Of a stretch of DNA of 64,000 bases, positions 40,934-50,702 are shown one piece after another. A program made the translations under genes and the position numbers. Within the stretch, counting starts at the first letter, position 1. Every line of letters starts with the position of its first letter. Origin of the DNA: Halodurantibacterium flavum (lineage in GTDB: Bacteria; Pseudomonadota; Alphaproteobacteria; Rhodobacterales; Rhodobacteraceae); NCBI RefSeq assembly GCF_042681825.1, contig NZ_JBHUGH010000006.1, positions 1 to 64,000 of the forward strand. Reading direction: 5' to 3'. The notes under the pieces are model-generated. The model ran no database searches. It worked only from the letters and a program-made list of their open reading frames with translations, and was not told where the DNA came from.

Positions 40934-42907
40934 ATGATTACCGAACTCGGCCACTTCGCCCTTATCCTCGCCTTCATGGTCGCCATCGTCCAGGCGATCG
41001 TTCCGCTGATCGGCGCCCACAAGGGATGGCGCGGCTGGATGGCCATGGCCGAGCCTGCAGCGACGACGCAGTTCCTGCTGACGGCCTTTTCCTTTGCCGC
41101 GCTGACCTATGCCTTTGTGGTATCGGATTTCTCGGTCCGGCTGGTCGTCTCGAACTCACACACCGCCAAGCCGATGATCTACAAGATCTCGGGCGTATGG
41201 GGCAACCATGAGGGCTCGATGCTTCTCTGGGTGCTCATCCTGACGCTGTTCGGGGCCTGTGCGGCCTGGTTCGGGGCGAACCTTCCGCCGGGGTTGCGGG
41301 CGCGGGTGCTGGCCGTTCAGTCGGCGATTTCGGTGGCGTTCTTTGCCTTCATCCTCTTCACCTCCAACCCGTTCGAGCGTCTGGCGACGCCCCCCTTTGA
41401 CGGGCAGGACCTGAACCCGCTGTTGCAGGACCCGGGGCTCGCCTTTCACCCGCCGTTTCTCTATCTCGGCTATGTCGGGCTCTCGATGGCATTCTCTTTC
41501 GCCGTCGCGGCCCTGATCGAAGGGCGGGTGGACGCCGCATGGGGCCGCTGGGTGCGACCCTGGACGCTGGCCGCCTGGGTCTTCCTGACCATCGGGATCG
41601 CGCTTGGGTCGTGGTGGGCCTATTATGAACTCGGCTGGGGCGGCTTCTGGTTCTGGGACCCGGTCGAAAACGCCTCGTTCATGCCCTGGCTGATCGCGGC
41701 GGCCCTGCTTCATTCGGCCATCGTCGTGGAAAAGCGTGAGGCGCTCAAAAGCTGGACGATCCTTCTCGCGATCCTCGCCTTCGGCTTTTCCCTGATCGGG
41801 ACGTTCATTGTGCGGTCGGGGGTTCTGACCTCGGTCCACGCCTTTGCGAACGACCCCGACCGGGGGGTGATGATCCTCCTGATCCTCGGCTTCTTCATGG
41901 GCGGCGCGCTGACCCTCTTTGCCGCGCGTGCCGGCGCGATGGAGGCCAAGGGCGTCTTTTCCACCGTCAGCCGGGAATCCGCGCTGGTGATGAACAACGT
42001 CCTGCTGGCGGTTTCGAGCTTCGTGGTCTTTATCGGCACGATCTGGCCCCTGATCGCCGACATGTTCTTTGGCCGGACGCTCACCGTCGGGCCGCCGTTT
42101 TTCAACCTGGCGTTCTCGCCCTTTGTGGTGGCGCTCGCGATGATCCTGCCGATCGGGTCGATGCTGCCGTGGAAGCGCGGCAACCTGACCCGCGCAATGC
42201 AGCCGCTCTGGCCCGTGGCGCTTCTGTCGCTGTCGCTCGGCGCGCTGGTCTGGGCGATGCAGACCGGGCGGTCGGCGCTGGGGCCGGTGGGCGTGATCCT
42301 CGGCATCTGGGTCGTGGGCGGCGCGCTGGCGGATCTGTGGCTGCGCACCGGGCGCGGCGCGCTGGCCGAACGTCTGGGCCGCGTCTCGCGGCTGCCGCGC
42401 GCCGACTGGGGCAAGGCGGTGGCCCATGCGGGGCTTGGCATCACGATCTTCGCCGTCTCGGCGCTCGTTGCGTGGGAGACCGAGGATATCCGCGTCGCGC
42501 GGGTCGGCGAGCCCTTTGTCCATGGCGGCTATGAGATCACGCTGATGGATGTGCGCCGGGTCGAGGGGCCGAATTACATCTCGACCATGGGGGAAATGCG
42601 GGTGACGCGCGACGGGCGCGAGGTGACGACCCTTTACCCGGAAAAGCGCGTCTACCCCGTCGCAGGGATGCCCACGACCGAGGCGGCCATTGATTATGGG
42701 TTCCTGCGCGATCTCTACCTCGTTCTCGGCGATCCCCAGGAAGGCGGCGGATGGGCTGTGCGCACCTATGTCAAACCGTTCGCCAACTGGCTCTGGGGCG
42801 GGTGCATCATCATGGCGCTCGGCGGGTTCCTCAGCCTCAGCGACCGGCGCTATCGCGTTGCGGCAGGTGCGACCCGCAGCTCCCGCGCACCGGTGGCGGC
42901 AGAATGA
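40934..42907 (+). CDS. ccmF: Haem lyase CcmF
   Basis: CcmF transfers haem from CcmE to apocytochrome c thiols. The 657-aa protein is polytopic (about 15 helices) and has the WWD-type motif GWGGFWFWDPVENASFMPWL with surrounding periplasmic histidines. It is full length. It ends by overlapping ccmH (ATGA). The 95 bp before it separate it from the holin gene. Confidence 0.97.
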   Translation: MITELGHFALILAFMVAIVQAIVPLIGAHKGWRGWMAMAEPAATTQFLLTAFSFAALTYAFVVSDFSVRLVVSNSHTAKPMIYKISGVWGNHEGSMLLWVLILTLFGACAAWFGANLPPGLRARVLAVQSAISVAFFAFILFTSNPFERLATPPFDGQDLNPLLQDPGLAFHPPFLYLGYVGLSMAFSFAVAALIEGRVDAAWGRWVRPWTLAAWVFLTIGIALGSWWAYYELGWGGFWFWDPVENASFMPWLIAAALLHSAIVVEKREALKSWTILLAILAFGFSLIGTFIVRSGVLTSVHAFANDPDRGVMILLILGFFMGGALTLFAARAGAMEAKGVFSTVSRESALVMNNVLLAVSSFVVFIGTIWPLIADMFFGRTLTVGPPFFNLAFSPFVVALAMILPIGSMLPWKRGNLTRAMQPLWPVALLSLSLGALVWAMQTGRSALGPVGVILGIWVVGGALADLWLRTGRGALAERLGRVSRLPRADWGKAVAHAGLGITIFAVSALVAWETEDIRVARVGEPFVHGGYEITLMDVRRVEGPNYISTMGEMRVTRDGREVTTLYPEKRVYPVAGMPTTEAAIDYGFLRDLYLVLGDPQEGGGWAVRTYVKPFANWLWGGCIIMALGGFLSLSDRRYRVAAGATRSSRAPVAAE

Positions 42908-43353
42908 TGCGGCGGCTTCTGATCATCCTCTGCTTTCTGGCCGCGCCTGCCTTTGCGGTGCAGCCCGATGAGGTTCTGGACGACCCGGCGCTTGAGGCCC
43001 GCGCCCGCGAGATTTCGCGCGAGCTGCGCTGCCTTGTCTGCCGGAACGAATCCATCGACGAATCCAATGCCGATCTGGCGCGGGACATGCGGCTTCTGGT
43101 GCGGGAACGGTTGGTCGAGGGCGACAGCGATCCCGAGGTTCTGACCTATATCGTCGAACGCTACGGCGAGTACGTCCTGCTGCGGCCTACGACCGGGGGC
43201 ACGAATATCGCGCTCTGGCTCGCGGGGCCGGCGATGCTTGTGCTGGGGCTTGGGATAGCGGTCGTCTATCTGCGCGGGCGACGGCCCGAAGGCAGCGGCG
43301 AGGATCTGTCGGAAGACGAGATGCAGCGCTTGCGTGAAATCCTGAAAGAGTGA
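42904..43353 (+). CDS. ccmH: Cytochrome c biogenesis thiol protein CcmH (CycL)
   Basis: A periplasm-facing, membrane-anchored thioredoxin-like protein that reduces apocytochrome c cysteines. The 149-aa protein has a signal peptide (LLIILCFLAAPAFA), the ELRCLVCRNESI redox motif, and a C-terminal membrane anchor (IALWLAGPAMLVLGLGIAVV). The start at 42904 overlaps the ccmF stop. Confidence 0.95.
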   Translation: MMRRLLIILCFLAAPAFAVQPDEVLDDPALEARAREISRELRCLVCRNESIDESNADLARDMRLLVRERLVEGDSDPEVLTYIVERYGEYVLLRPTTGGTNIALWLAGPAMLVLGLGIAVVYLRGRRPEGSGEDLSEDEMQRLREILKE

Positions 43354-43415
43354 CGCGCCGTTCCGCTTCTCCCTTCTTCGTCAGCGGCTAAGCTGCGCGG
43401 AAAGAGGGGGATGAC

Positions 43416-44189
43416 ATGGATTACGACACGATAGAATTCACGGTGGCCGATGGCGTCGCGATCATCACGCTTGCACGTCCGGCGGTGATGAACGCCCTGA
43501 ACAGCCGGATGCGCGACGAGATCCGGCGGGCCGTGCTGGCCGGTGGCGAGATGGCGCGGGCGGTCGTGCTGACCGGGGCCGGGCGGGCCTTTTGTTCCGG
43601 GCAGGATCTGGGGGATGCGGCGCAGGCCATCGGCGATCTGGGGCAGGTTCTGCGCGACGAATATGAACCGATGCTGAAGGCCCTGTCGGATTGCCCGGTT
43701 CCGGTCATCGCCGCCGTCAACGGCACGGCGGCCGGCGCGGGGGCGAGCCTCGCGCTGGCCGCAGATGTTGTGATCGCGGCGCAGTCGGCCAGCTTCATTC
43801 AGGCCTTCACGCGGATCGGGCTGATGCCTGATGCCGGGGCGACATGGCAGTTGCCGCGCCGGATCGGCCTGGCCCGGGCGATGGGCGCGGCGCTCTTTGG
43901 CGAGCCGATCACGGCAGAAGAGGCGCTGGCGATGGGCCTCATCTGGGAAGCCGTGCCGGATGACGGGTTCGAGGCCCATTGGCGTGCCCGCGCCGCGCAA
44001 CTCGCCGCCGGTCCGACGGTCGCCTATCGCGCGATCCGTCAGGCAATGCGCGCGGGCGTCAGCGGCAGCTATGACGAACAGCTGCGGATCGAGGCGGACT
44101 GGCAGGCGAAATGCGGTCAGACCCGCGACTTCCGCGAGGGCATCGCGGCCTTTGTCGAAAAACGCCCCGCCCGGTTCGAAGGGAGATAG
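43416..44189 (+). CDS. Enoyl-CoA hydratase/isomerase family protein (PaaG-like)
   Basis: A 257-aa crotonase-fold protein. The oxyanion-hole segments are AFCSGQDLGD and NGTAAGAGASLALAADVVIA. The second catalytic Glu position (GLMPDAGATWQLPRRIGLAR) shows Asp in the place typical of PaaG-like isomerases. It probably acts in aromatic or fatty-acid CoA breakdown; the exact substrate cannot be set. Its last 73 bp overlap the convergent DUF817 gene. Confidence 0.88.
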   Translation: MDYDTIEFTVADGVAIITLARPAVMNALNSRMRDEIRRAVLAGGEMARAVVLTGAGRAFCSGQDLGDAAQAIGDLGQVLRDEYEPMLKALSDCPVPVIAAVNGTAAGAGASLALAADVVIAAQSASFIQAFTRIGLMPDAGATWQLPRRIGLARAMGAALFGEPITAEEALAMGLIWEAVPDDGFEAHWRARAAQLAAGPTVAYRAIRQAMRAGVSGSYDEQLRIEADWQAKCGQTRDFREGIAAFVEKRPARFEGR

Positions 44190-45025
44190 AGCGCGCCGCG
44201 CCGCAGCGGCCCCCGAACCACAAGCGTCACCGTGACGAAGGCCACATAGAGCAGCAGATACCAGGAACTGAACTTGCCCCACGGAACCACCTGACCGACC
44301 GTCTGCCCGGCATAAAGCCATGTGCCGGTGATCGTCCCGATATTCTCGGCCAGGAACACGAATGCGGCGGTCAGCAGCGCCGCCAGCGGCAGCGGCATCC
44401 AGTAGCGCCGCTGCCCTGCCGAAAAATGGATGCGCGTCGGGCCGAACATCAACGGCGTCGCGGCGACCAGCGGCCAGCGCAGGTCGGGCAGGAAGTGATG
44501 GCTGAAAAAGTTCACATAGATCGCGACGGCAAGCACCACCGTCGCGGCAAAGGGCGGGTAGCGGGCAAAGGTCATCCGGAACAGCCGGATCACCCGCACC
44601 ATGTAGGACCCGATCGCGGCATACATGAAACCGGAAAAGAGCGGGACGCCCGCGATCTGCAGAACCCCGTCCCCGGGGTAGGCCCATGACCCGGCGGCGA
44701 CCTTGAAGATCTCCATCGCGGTGCCGGTCAGGTGGAAAAGCAGGATTACCCGCGCCTCGGATAGACTTTCCAGACCCGTCAGAAGGAACAGCGCCTGCAA
44801 CCCCAGCGCATAAAGCACCAGCGCGTCATAGCGGGCGAGGGGCCAGTCGGCATCCCAGACCAGCCGGCTGAGGATGATCGCCGCCAGCAACGCGGCGCCG
44901 AACAGCGACGCCCAGGCCTGTTTCAGCGTGAAGGCAATGAAATCGCCCCCGAAGCCGTGAAGCCGGGGGCGAATGCGGGCCGCAAGACGATGCTCAAGCC
45001 CGGTGTTTCGGGTCGAGAGGCGCAA
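44117..45025 (-). CDS. DUF817 integral membrane protein
   Basis: This 302-aa polytopic protein of the DUF817 family (YcfT-unrelated; function unknown) has the characteristic SLSEARVILLFHLTGTAMEI, FKVAAGSWAYPGD...AGVPLFSGFMYAAIGSY and VNFFSHHFLPDLRWP blocks. It has about eight helices. The start appears to be TTG at 45025, directly after the gltA stop (TGA-TTG), which implies translational coupling to gltA. The 3' end overlaps the enoyl-CoA hydratase gene on the other strand by 73 bp. Confidence 0.88.
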   Translation of the reverse strand: MRLSTRNTGLEHRLAARIRPRLHGFGGDFIAFTLKQAWASLFGAALLAAIILSRLVWDADWPLARYDALVLYALGLQALFLLTGLESLSEARVILLFHLTGTAMEIFKVAAGSWAYPGDGVLQIAGVPLFSGFMYAAIGSYMVRVIRLFRMTFARYPPFAATVVLAVAIYVNFFSHHFLPDLRWPLVAATPLMFGPTRIHFSAGQRRYWMPLPLAALLTAAFVFLAENIGTITGTWLYAGQTVGQVVPWGKFSSWYLLLYVAFVTVTLVVRGPLRRGALYLPSNRAGRFSTKAAMPSRKSRV

Positions 45026-46318
45026 TCAGCGCTCTTCGACCTCGGTATAGTCGCGGCGGGTTTCACCGATGTAAAGCTGGCGCGGGCGGCCGATCTTCTG
45101 CGCCGGGTCGCTGATCATCTCTTTCCACTGGGAAATCCAGCCGACCGTCCGGCTCAGCGCGAAGATCGGCGTGAACATCGAGGTGGGGAAGCCCATCGCA
45201 TCAAGGATGATGCCCGAATAGAAATCGACGTTGGGATAGAGCTTTTTCGAGATGAAATAGTCATCCTCCAGCGCGATCCGCTCCAGCTCCTTGGCGACCT
45301 GCAGCGTCGGGTTGTCCTCGATCCCCATGAGGCCGAGAACCTCATCTGCGGACTGCTTCATCACCTTGGCGCGCGGGTCGAAGTTCTTGTAGACGCGGTG
45401 GCCGAAGCCCATCAGGCGGAACGGATCGTCCTTGTCCTTGGCGCGGGCGATGAATTCCGGGATGCGGTCCACCGTCCCGATCTCGCGCAGCATCTCAAGG
45501 CAGGCCTGGTTGGCGCCGCCATGCGCGGGGCCCCAGAGACAGGCGATGCCGGCCGCGATGCAGGCGAACGGGTTCGCGCCCGACGACCCGGCCAGACGCA
45601 CCGTCGAGGTCGAGGCGTTCTGTTCGTGGTCGGCATGAAGCATCATGATCCGGTCCATCGCGCGGCTCAGGATCGGGTCGACCTCATATTCCTCGGCCGG
45701 GACGGCAAAGCACATGCGCAGGAAGTTCGACGCATAGTCGAGATCGTTACGCGGATAGACGAAGGGCTGACCGATCGAGTATTTATAGGCCATCGCGGCG
45801 ATCGTCGGCAGCTTGGCGATCATGCGGATCGCCGCCACCTCGCGCTGCCAGGGATCGGCGATATCGGTCGAGTCGTGATAGAAGGCCGACATGGCGCCGA
45901 CCACGCCCACCATGGTCGCCATCGGATGCGCATCGCGGCGGAAGCCACGGAAGAAGTTGTGCATCTGCTCGTGCACCATCGTGTGACGGGTCACGCGCAT
46001 CTCGAAATCGTCCATCTGCGCCGCGGTCGGCAGTTCTCCGTAAAGAAGCAGATAGCAGACTTCGAGGAAGTGGGATTTCTCGGCCAGTTGCTCGATCGGG
46101 TAGCCGCGATGGAGCAGCTCACCCTTGTCGCCGTCGATAAAGGTGATCGTGCTTTCGCAGGCGGCGGTCGAGGTGAAGCCTGGATCGTACGTGAAAACGT
46201 CGCCCTGGGCGTAGAGCTTGCGGATGTCGATCACATCAGGGCCGGCGGTGGGCGAGTAGACCGGCAGTTCGATGGTCTTGTTGTCGTATGTCAGCGTCGC
46301 CGTCTTGGTTTCAGCCAT
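45026..46318 (-). CDS. gltA: Citrate synthase (type II)
   Basis: Condenses oxaloacetate and acetyl-CoA at the entry of the TCA cycle. The 430-aa protein has the catalytic histidines in GPAHGGANQACLEML and LMGFGHRVYKNFDPRAKV, and the family start with an N-terminal beta domain (ETKTATLTYDNKTIELPVYS). It is full length, the hexameric Gram-negative type. It lies 62 bp downstream of gltX on the same strand. Confidence 0.98.
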   Translation of the reverse strand: MAETKTATLTYDNKTIELPVYSPTAGPDVIDIRKLYAQGDVFTYDPGFTSTAACESTITFIDGDKGELLHRGYPIEQLAEKSHFLEVCYLLLYGELPTAAQMDDFEMRVTRHTMVHEQMHNFFRGFRRDAHPMATMVGVVGAMSAFYHDSTDIADPWQREVAAIRMIAKLPTIAAMAYKYSIGQPFVYPRNDLDYASNFLRMCFAVPAEEYEVDPILSRAMDRIMMLHADHEQNASTSTVRLAGSSGANPFACIAAGIACLWGPAHGGANQACLEMLREIGTVDRIPEFIARAKDKDDPFRLMGFGHRVYKNFDPRAKVMKQSADEVLGLMGIEDNPTLQVAKELERIALEDDYFISKKLYPNVDFYSGIILDAMGFPTSMFTPIFALSRTVGWISQWKEMISDPAQKIGRPRQLYIGETRRDYTEVEER

Positions 46319-46380
46319 CTGGGTTCCTCTCCTGCGAACCGGGCGGGCCGCTGCCCGCCGGGTGATATCCGGACCTGTCG

Positions 46381-47781
46381 TCAGGTCGCGTCCCTGAGCC
46401 GCGCGATCGTCTCTTCGCGTCCCAGAACCAGCATCATGTCAAATACGCTCGGCGTCACTGTGCGCCCTGCCAGTGCGGCGCGCAAGGGGCCTGCCAGCTT
46501 GCCAAGTCCCACCCCGTGACCTTCGGCAACCTTCGCCACCGCCTCCTCCAGCGCCTGCCGGTCCCAGCTAGCACTTTGCAACTGCGGCGTCAATTCGCGC
46601 AGTATACCTTGGGATACCGGGTCGAGCGCCGCCTCCGCTTTCGGCTCATATGAAAGGGGCCGCGAGGTCAGAACGAAATGCGCCTTTTCAAGGAGTTCCG
46701 GGAATGTCTTGGCACGCTCCTTCAGGCTGTACATGCCCCTCAGCAGCCCGTCCCGCTGATCCCCGGTCAGAGGTTCATCGCCTCGCGCGGCCAGATAACC
46801 CTCGATCTCGTGCAGCAGTGCAGCATCGTCGGCAACGGCGATATGTTGCCCGCACAGGTTTTCCAGCTTCTTGAAGTCGAGCCGTGCCGGCGCCCGCCCG
46901 ATTCCCCCCAGATCGAACCATTCCTGCGCCTGCGCGTCGGTGAAGAACTCCGCATCGCCGTGGCTCCAGCCGAGCCGCGCGAGGTAGTTGCGCATCCCCG
47001 CCGCCGGGTAGCCCATCGCCTGATATTCCTCGACCCCCAGCGCCCCGTGACGTTTGGACAGCTTCTTGCCATCCGGCCCGTGGATCAGCGGAATATGGGC
47101 GAAAACCGGCACGTCCCAGCCCATCGCCTGATAGACGAGTGTCTGCCGCGCGGCATTGTTCAGATGGTCATCGCCCCGGATCACATGCGTCACCCCCATG
47201 TCATGATCGTCCACCACCACGGCCAGCATGTAGGTAGGGGTGCCATCGGAACGTAAACAAACCATGTCGTCGAGCTGATCGTTGCGGAACCGGACCGTGC
47301 CTTGCACCGCGTCCTCGATCACCGTCTCGCCTTCGCGCGGGGCGCGCAGCCGGATGACAAAGGGCGCATCCGGATGGGTCGCGGGGTCTGCATCGCGCCA
47401 GGGGCTTTGAAAGAGCGTCGAGCGCCCCTCGGCCCGCGCGGCCTCGCGCGCGGCCTCGATCTCCTCCTGGGTGGAAAAGCACTTGTAGGCGTGGCGGCGC
47501 GCCAGCATCTCTTGCGCAACCTCGGCGTGCCGGTCGCGCCGGGCGAACTGGCTGACGGCCTCGCCATCCCAGTCGAGCCCCAGCCATGTCAGGCCGCGCA
47601 GGATCGCATCGGTTGCCTCGGGGGTCGAACGCTCGCGATCGGTATCCTCGATCCGAAGCAGGAACTTGCCGCCCCGACCCCGCGCGTAAAGCCAGTTGAA
47701 GAGCGCCGTGCGCGCGCCCCCGATATGCAGATACCCGGTGGGCGAGGGCGCAAAGCGCGTGACGACGGGGGTGGCGGACAT
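46381..47781 (-). CDS. gltX: Glutamyl-tRNA synthetase
   Basis: Class I synthetase charging tRNA-Glu (and possibly tRNA-Gln in this group). The 466-aa protein has the HIGH-type motif RFAPSPTGYLHIGGARTALF and the KMSKS-type motif DGKKLSKRHGALGVEEYQ. The ATG at 47781 is chosen because AAAGG lies 9 nt upstream; ATGs at 47787 and 47805 are alternatives. Many alphaproteobacteria have two gltX genes; this may be one of them. Confidence 0.96.
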   Translation of the reverse strand: MSATPVVTRFAPSPTGYLHIGGARTALFNWLYARGRGGKFLLRIEDTDRERSTPEATDAILRGLTWLGLDWDGEAVSQFARRDRHAEVAQEMLARRHAYKCFSTQEEIEAAREAARAEGRSTLFQSPWRDADPATHPDAPFVIRLRAPREGETVIEDAVQGTVRFRNDQLDDMVCLRSDGTPTYMLAVVVDDHDMGVTHVIRGDDHLNNAARQTLVYQAMGWDVPVFAHIPLIHGPDGKKLSKRHGALGVEEYQAMGYPAAGMRNYLARLGWSHGDAEFFTDAQAQEWFDLGGIGRAPARLDFKKLENLCGQHIAVADDAALLHEIEGYLAARGDEPLTGDQRDGLLRGMYSLKERAKTFPELLEKAHFVLTSRPLSYEPKAEAALDPVSQGILRELTPQLQSASWDRQALEEAVAKVAEGHGVGLGKLAGPLRAALAGRTVTPSVFDMMLVLGREETIARLRDAT

Positions 47782-47858
47782 CGGCATTAACCTTTCGGAA
47801 ACCATGTGGGCAGTAGGCTGGCGCGCCTCTGTCTAGGCAATGGGAGGGGGGGAGACAA

Positions 47859-49943
47859 GTGCGCCTGACCGACCCGCTTGTGGCGCTGGCAGAGGCCCGG
47901 CCAAGGCTTTTCCCGCTGGTGCCGGTGTTCTTTGCCTGCGGGATCGGCCTCTATTTCTGGGTCGCACGGGAACCGGGGCAGGCCGGGCTGATATCGGCGG
48001 CGGCGGTCGCCCTCCTGGGTGCCATACTCTGGCGGCGCGGACCCGAGCGGTGGCAGCCGCTCGCCCTGATCGGCTTGCTGCTGGCGGCCGGGTTCCTTGC
48101 GGCGGCGGCCCGGTCGCATCATGTGGCGGCGCCGGTTCTCGGCTTTCGCTATTACGGCCCGATCGAGGGGCGCATCGTCGGCATCGACCGGTCGCTCTCG
48201 GACCAGATCCGCCTGACGCTCGACCGGGTGGTGCTGGAAAACATGTCGCCGCAGCGCACGCCCCATCGGGTGCGGGTGGCGCTGCATGGGGAACAGGGGT
48301 TCGTGACGCCAGAGCCGGGGCTGACGGTCATTCTGACCGGGCATCTTTCCCCGCCCGAGCTTCCGGCCGAACCGGGCGGCTTCGACTTTCAGCGCCTCGC
48401 GTGGTTCGACCGTCTGGGCGCGGTGGGCTATACGCGCAGCCCGGTGCTGGCACTTTCCCCGCCCGAGCCAAGGTTTTCGGTCTTTGCCTTGCGGATGCGG
48501 ATATCGCAGGCGGTCCGGGCGCAGATGCCTGGAGACGCGGGCGCCTTTGCGGCGGCCGTCCTGACCGGGGATCGTTCCGGCATCCCGCGCCGGGTTCTCG
48601 ATGATCTGCGGGCGTCCAACCTCGCCCATCTTCTGGCGATCTCGGGGCTCCATATGGGGCTTCTGACCGGGCTGGTCTTTGGCGCGATGCGCTACGGGCT
48701 GGCGCTGATCCCGCCGCTGGCCCTGCGGCTCAATGCGAAAAAGCTCGCCGCCCTGGTGGCCTTGGGCGCCGGGGCCTTTTACCTGATGCTGTCGGGCGGG
48801 AATGTCGCGACGCAGCGGGCCTTTGTCATGGTGGCGGTGTTTCTGGGGGCCGTTCTGCTGGACCAGCGGGCGATCTCGCTCCGCTCGGTCGCGATGGCGG
48901 CCATGCTGATCCTTGTCCTGCGACCCGAGGCGTTGCTCAGCGCGGGGTTCCAGATGTCCTTCGCGGCGACCGTGGCGCTGGTCGCCGCCTTCTCGAACGC
49001 CTGGCCGATGATGCGGCGGGTTCCAAGGGTGCTGCGCCCGGCGGTCTCACTCTGCCTTGCCTCTGCGGTGGCGGGTGCTGCCACGGCGCCGGTCGCGGCG
49101 GCGCATTTCGGGCGGATGGCGGATTACGGGCTGCTCGCGAACCTGCTCAGCGTTCCGCTGATGGGCTCGGTCATCATCCCCGGCGCGGTTCTCTCGGCGC
49201 TTCTGGTGCCCGTCGGACTATGGCACTTGCCGCTACGGATGATGGAGCTCGGCACATCCTGGGTGCTGGGCGTGGCCGCCTGGGTCGCGGGGCTTGACGG
49301 CGCGGTGCGTGGAGTCGTCGCGCCTTCGGCCCTCGTGCTGCCGGTGCTGGCGCTGGGGGCGCTGTGGCTCATCGTCTGGCCGGGGCGGTTGCGCTGGTTG
49401 GGGGTGCCCGCGATGATCGCGGCACTGGCGATCTGGACTCAGCCCGACCGGCCCGCGCTTCTGGTCGCATCCTCGGGCGGTTTGCTGGGGCTGATCACGG
49501 ACGAGGGCCGCGCGCTGAGCAAGGCGAGCGGCGAGGGCTTTGTCGCGCGAAGCTGGCTGGAAAGCGATGGCGATCTCGCGCTGCCCGCCGAGGCCCATGC
49601 CCGCTGGCCCGCCGAGTTGCGGATCGGCCGGGGTGAGGGGGTGGAAATCCGGCATCTGACGGGACGCGGCGCTGTCGCCCGGCTGGATGAGACCTGCACC
49701 ACCGGGCGCATCGTCATCCTCTCGCAACCTGCGCCAGAGGCGCCGCGCGACTGCCTGCTGCTCGACGCGCCAACCCTTGGCCGGACGGGCGCGGTGGCCT
49801 TTCACCTGCAGGGCGACAGACTGCGGCTGCGGCTGGCGCGGCGCGAGGTGGGGGAACGGATCTGGAACCGCCACATTCCGCCGGTGCCCGAGTTGTTCGT
49901 CCCGGAACCGGTCTTGCGGCAGGCGGGGCTGATCGTTCAGTAG
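47859..49943 (+). CDS. comEC: ComEC/Rec2 family competence protein
   Basis: A membrane channel for single-stranded DNA entry in natural transformation. In alphaproteobacteria it may also serve uptake of GTA-delivered DNA. The 694-aa protein has an N-terminal membrane/OB-like region, the competence core (LRASNLAHLLAISGLHMGLL) and several further helices (NVATQRAFVMVAVFLGAVLL). It ends in a soluble domain lacking the metallo-beta-lactamase signature. The start is GTG with GGGGGGAGA upstream. The 3' end overlaps lexA by 7 bp tail to tail. Confidence 0.92.
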   Translation: MRLTDPLVALAEARPRLFPLVPVFFACGIGLYFWVAREPGQAGLISAAAVALLGAILWRRGPERWQPLALIGLLLAAGFLAAAARSHHVAAPVLGFRYYGPIEGRIVGIDRSLSDQIRLTLDRVVLENMSPQRTPHRVRVALHGEQGFVTPEPGLTVILTGHLSPPELPAEPGGFDFQRLAWFDRLGAVGYTRSPVLALSPPEPRFSVFALRMRISQAVRAQMPGDAGAFAAAVLTGDRSGIPRRVLDDLRASNLAHLLAISGLHMGLLTGLVFGAMRYGLALIPPLALRLNAKKLAALVALGAGAFYLMLSGGNVATQRAFVMVAVFLGAVLLDQRAISLRSVAMAAMLILVLRPEALLSAGFQMSFAATVALVAAFSNAWPMMRRVPRVLRPAVSLCLASAVAGAATAPVAAAHFGRMADYGLLANLLSVPLMGSVIIPGAVLSALLVPVGLWHLPLRMMELGTSWVLGVAAWVAGLDGAVRGVVAPSALVLPVLALGALWLIVWPGRLRWLGVPAMIAALAIWTQPDRPALLVASSGGLLGLITDEGRALSKASGEGFVARSWLESDGDLALPAEAHARWPAELRIGRGEGVEIRHLTGRGAVARLDETCTTGRIVILSQPAPEAPRDCLLLDAPTLGRTGAVAFHLQGDRLRLRLARREVGERIWNRHIPPVPELFVPEPVLRQAGLIVQ

Positions 49944-50638
49944 TTGCGGATCAACCCGACCAGCCGCCCCTGCACCTGAACCTTGTGATCCGGCAGAACC
50001 CGGGTTTCATAGGCGGGGTTCGCGGCCTCCAGCGCGATCATGCCGGACTTGCGGCGAAAGCGCTTCAAGGTCGCCTCCTGCCCCTCGACCAGTGCGACCA
50101 CGATATCGCCGTTCTCGGCGGTCGTCTGTTCCCGGATCACGACGATATCGCCGTCATTGATCCCGGCGTCGATCATGGAATCACCCCGCACCTCCAGCGC
50201 ATAATGCTGGGACCGACCCGAGAGCATGGACCCCGGCACGGCGACGTGATGCGAGACCTCGGATATCGCCTCGATCGGGGTGCCGGCGGCGATCCGCCCC
50301 ATCACCGGCAGTTCCTGCGCGTGAACGCCCTCGACCGGCATGGCGCCCCGGGGCTGTGACGCGGGAGCGGGGCGGTCGCCCTCGATCACGCGGGGGGCAA
50401 AGCCCTTGGCGCCGCGTCCCATCGCCTCTGGCAGGCGGAGAATTTCGATGGCGCGGGCGCGATGCGCCAGACGGCGGATGAAACCCCGCTCCTCCAGCGC
50501 GGTGATCAGCCGGTGGATGCCGGATTTGGAACGCAGTTCCAGCGCCTCTTTCATCTCGTCGAAAGACGGGGGGACACCGTCCGCCTGCAGCCGGGTATGG
50601 ATGAATTCAAGCAATTCCGACTGCTTGCGGGTGAGCAT
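49937..50638 (-). CDS. lexA: LexA SOS repressor
   Basis: Represses SOS genes and self-cleaves on RecA-ssDNA. The 233-aa protein has an N-terminal winged HTH (LTRKQSELLEFIHTRLQADG, SKSGIHRLITALEERGFI), the cleavage site A118-G119 in GRIAAGTPIEA, catalytic Ser154 (GDSMID) and Lys192 (ATLKRF). The start at 50638 has AGGAGG 5 nt upstream; the 7-residue extension to 50659 is rejected. An SOS box lies upstream, giving autoregulation. It likely also governs imuAB-dnaE2 in this window. Confidence 0.97.
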   Translation of the reverse strand: MLTRKQSELLEFIHTRLQADGVPPSFDEMKEALELRSKSGIHRLITALEERGFIRRLAHRARAIEILRLPEAMGRGAKGFAPRVIEGDRPAPASQPRGAMPVEGVHAQELPVMGRIAAGTPIEAISEVSHHVAVPGSMLSGRSQHYALEVRGDSMIDAGINDGDIVVIREQTTAENGDIVVALVEGQEATLKRFRRKSGMIALEAANPAYETRVLPDHKVQVQGRLVGLIRNY

Positions 50639-50662
50639 TCCGTCCTCCTGTATTTTCAATAT

Positions 50663-50677
50663 GTTCTACGGACGTTC
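50663..50677. promoter_or_regulatory. SOS box (LexA operator) of lexA
   Basis: A perfect alphaproteobacterial SOS box, GTTC-tacggac-GTTC, lies 25-39 bp before the lexA start codon. A third GTTC follows two bases later (50680-50683). LexA of this group binds direct repeats of this form. Confidence 0.93.
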
Positions 50678-50702
50678 CCGTTCTGTGTCAACCCACATGG
50701 GG

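Noticed and set aside
46342..46359. GGCGGGC-CGCT-GCCCGCC hairpin between gltX and gltA
   Set aside because: There is no T-run after it on the reverse strand, so it is not called as a terminator; it may be a chance GC-rich stem.
44957..46519. Forward open frame of 520 codons across citrate synthase
   Set aside because: It is antisense to gltA, whose catalytic motifs are intact.
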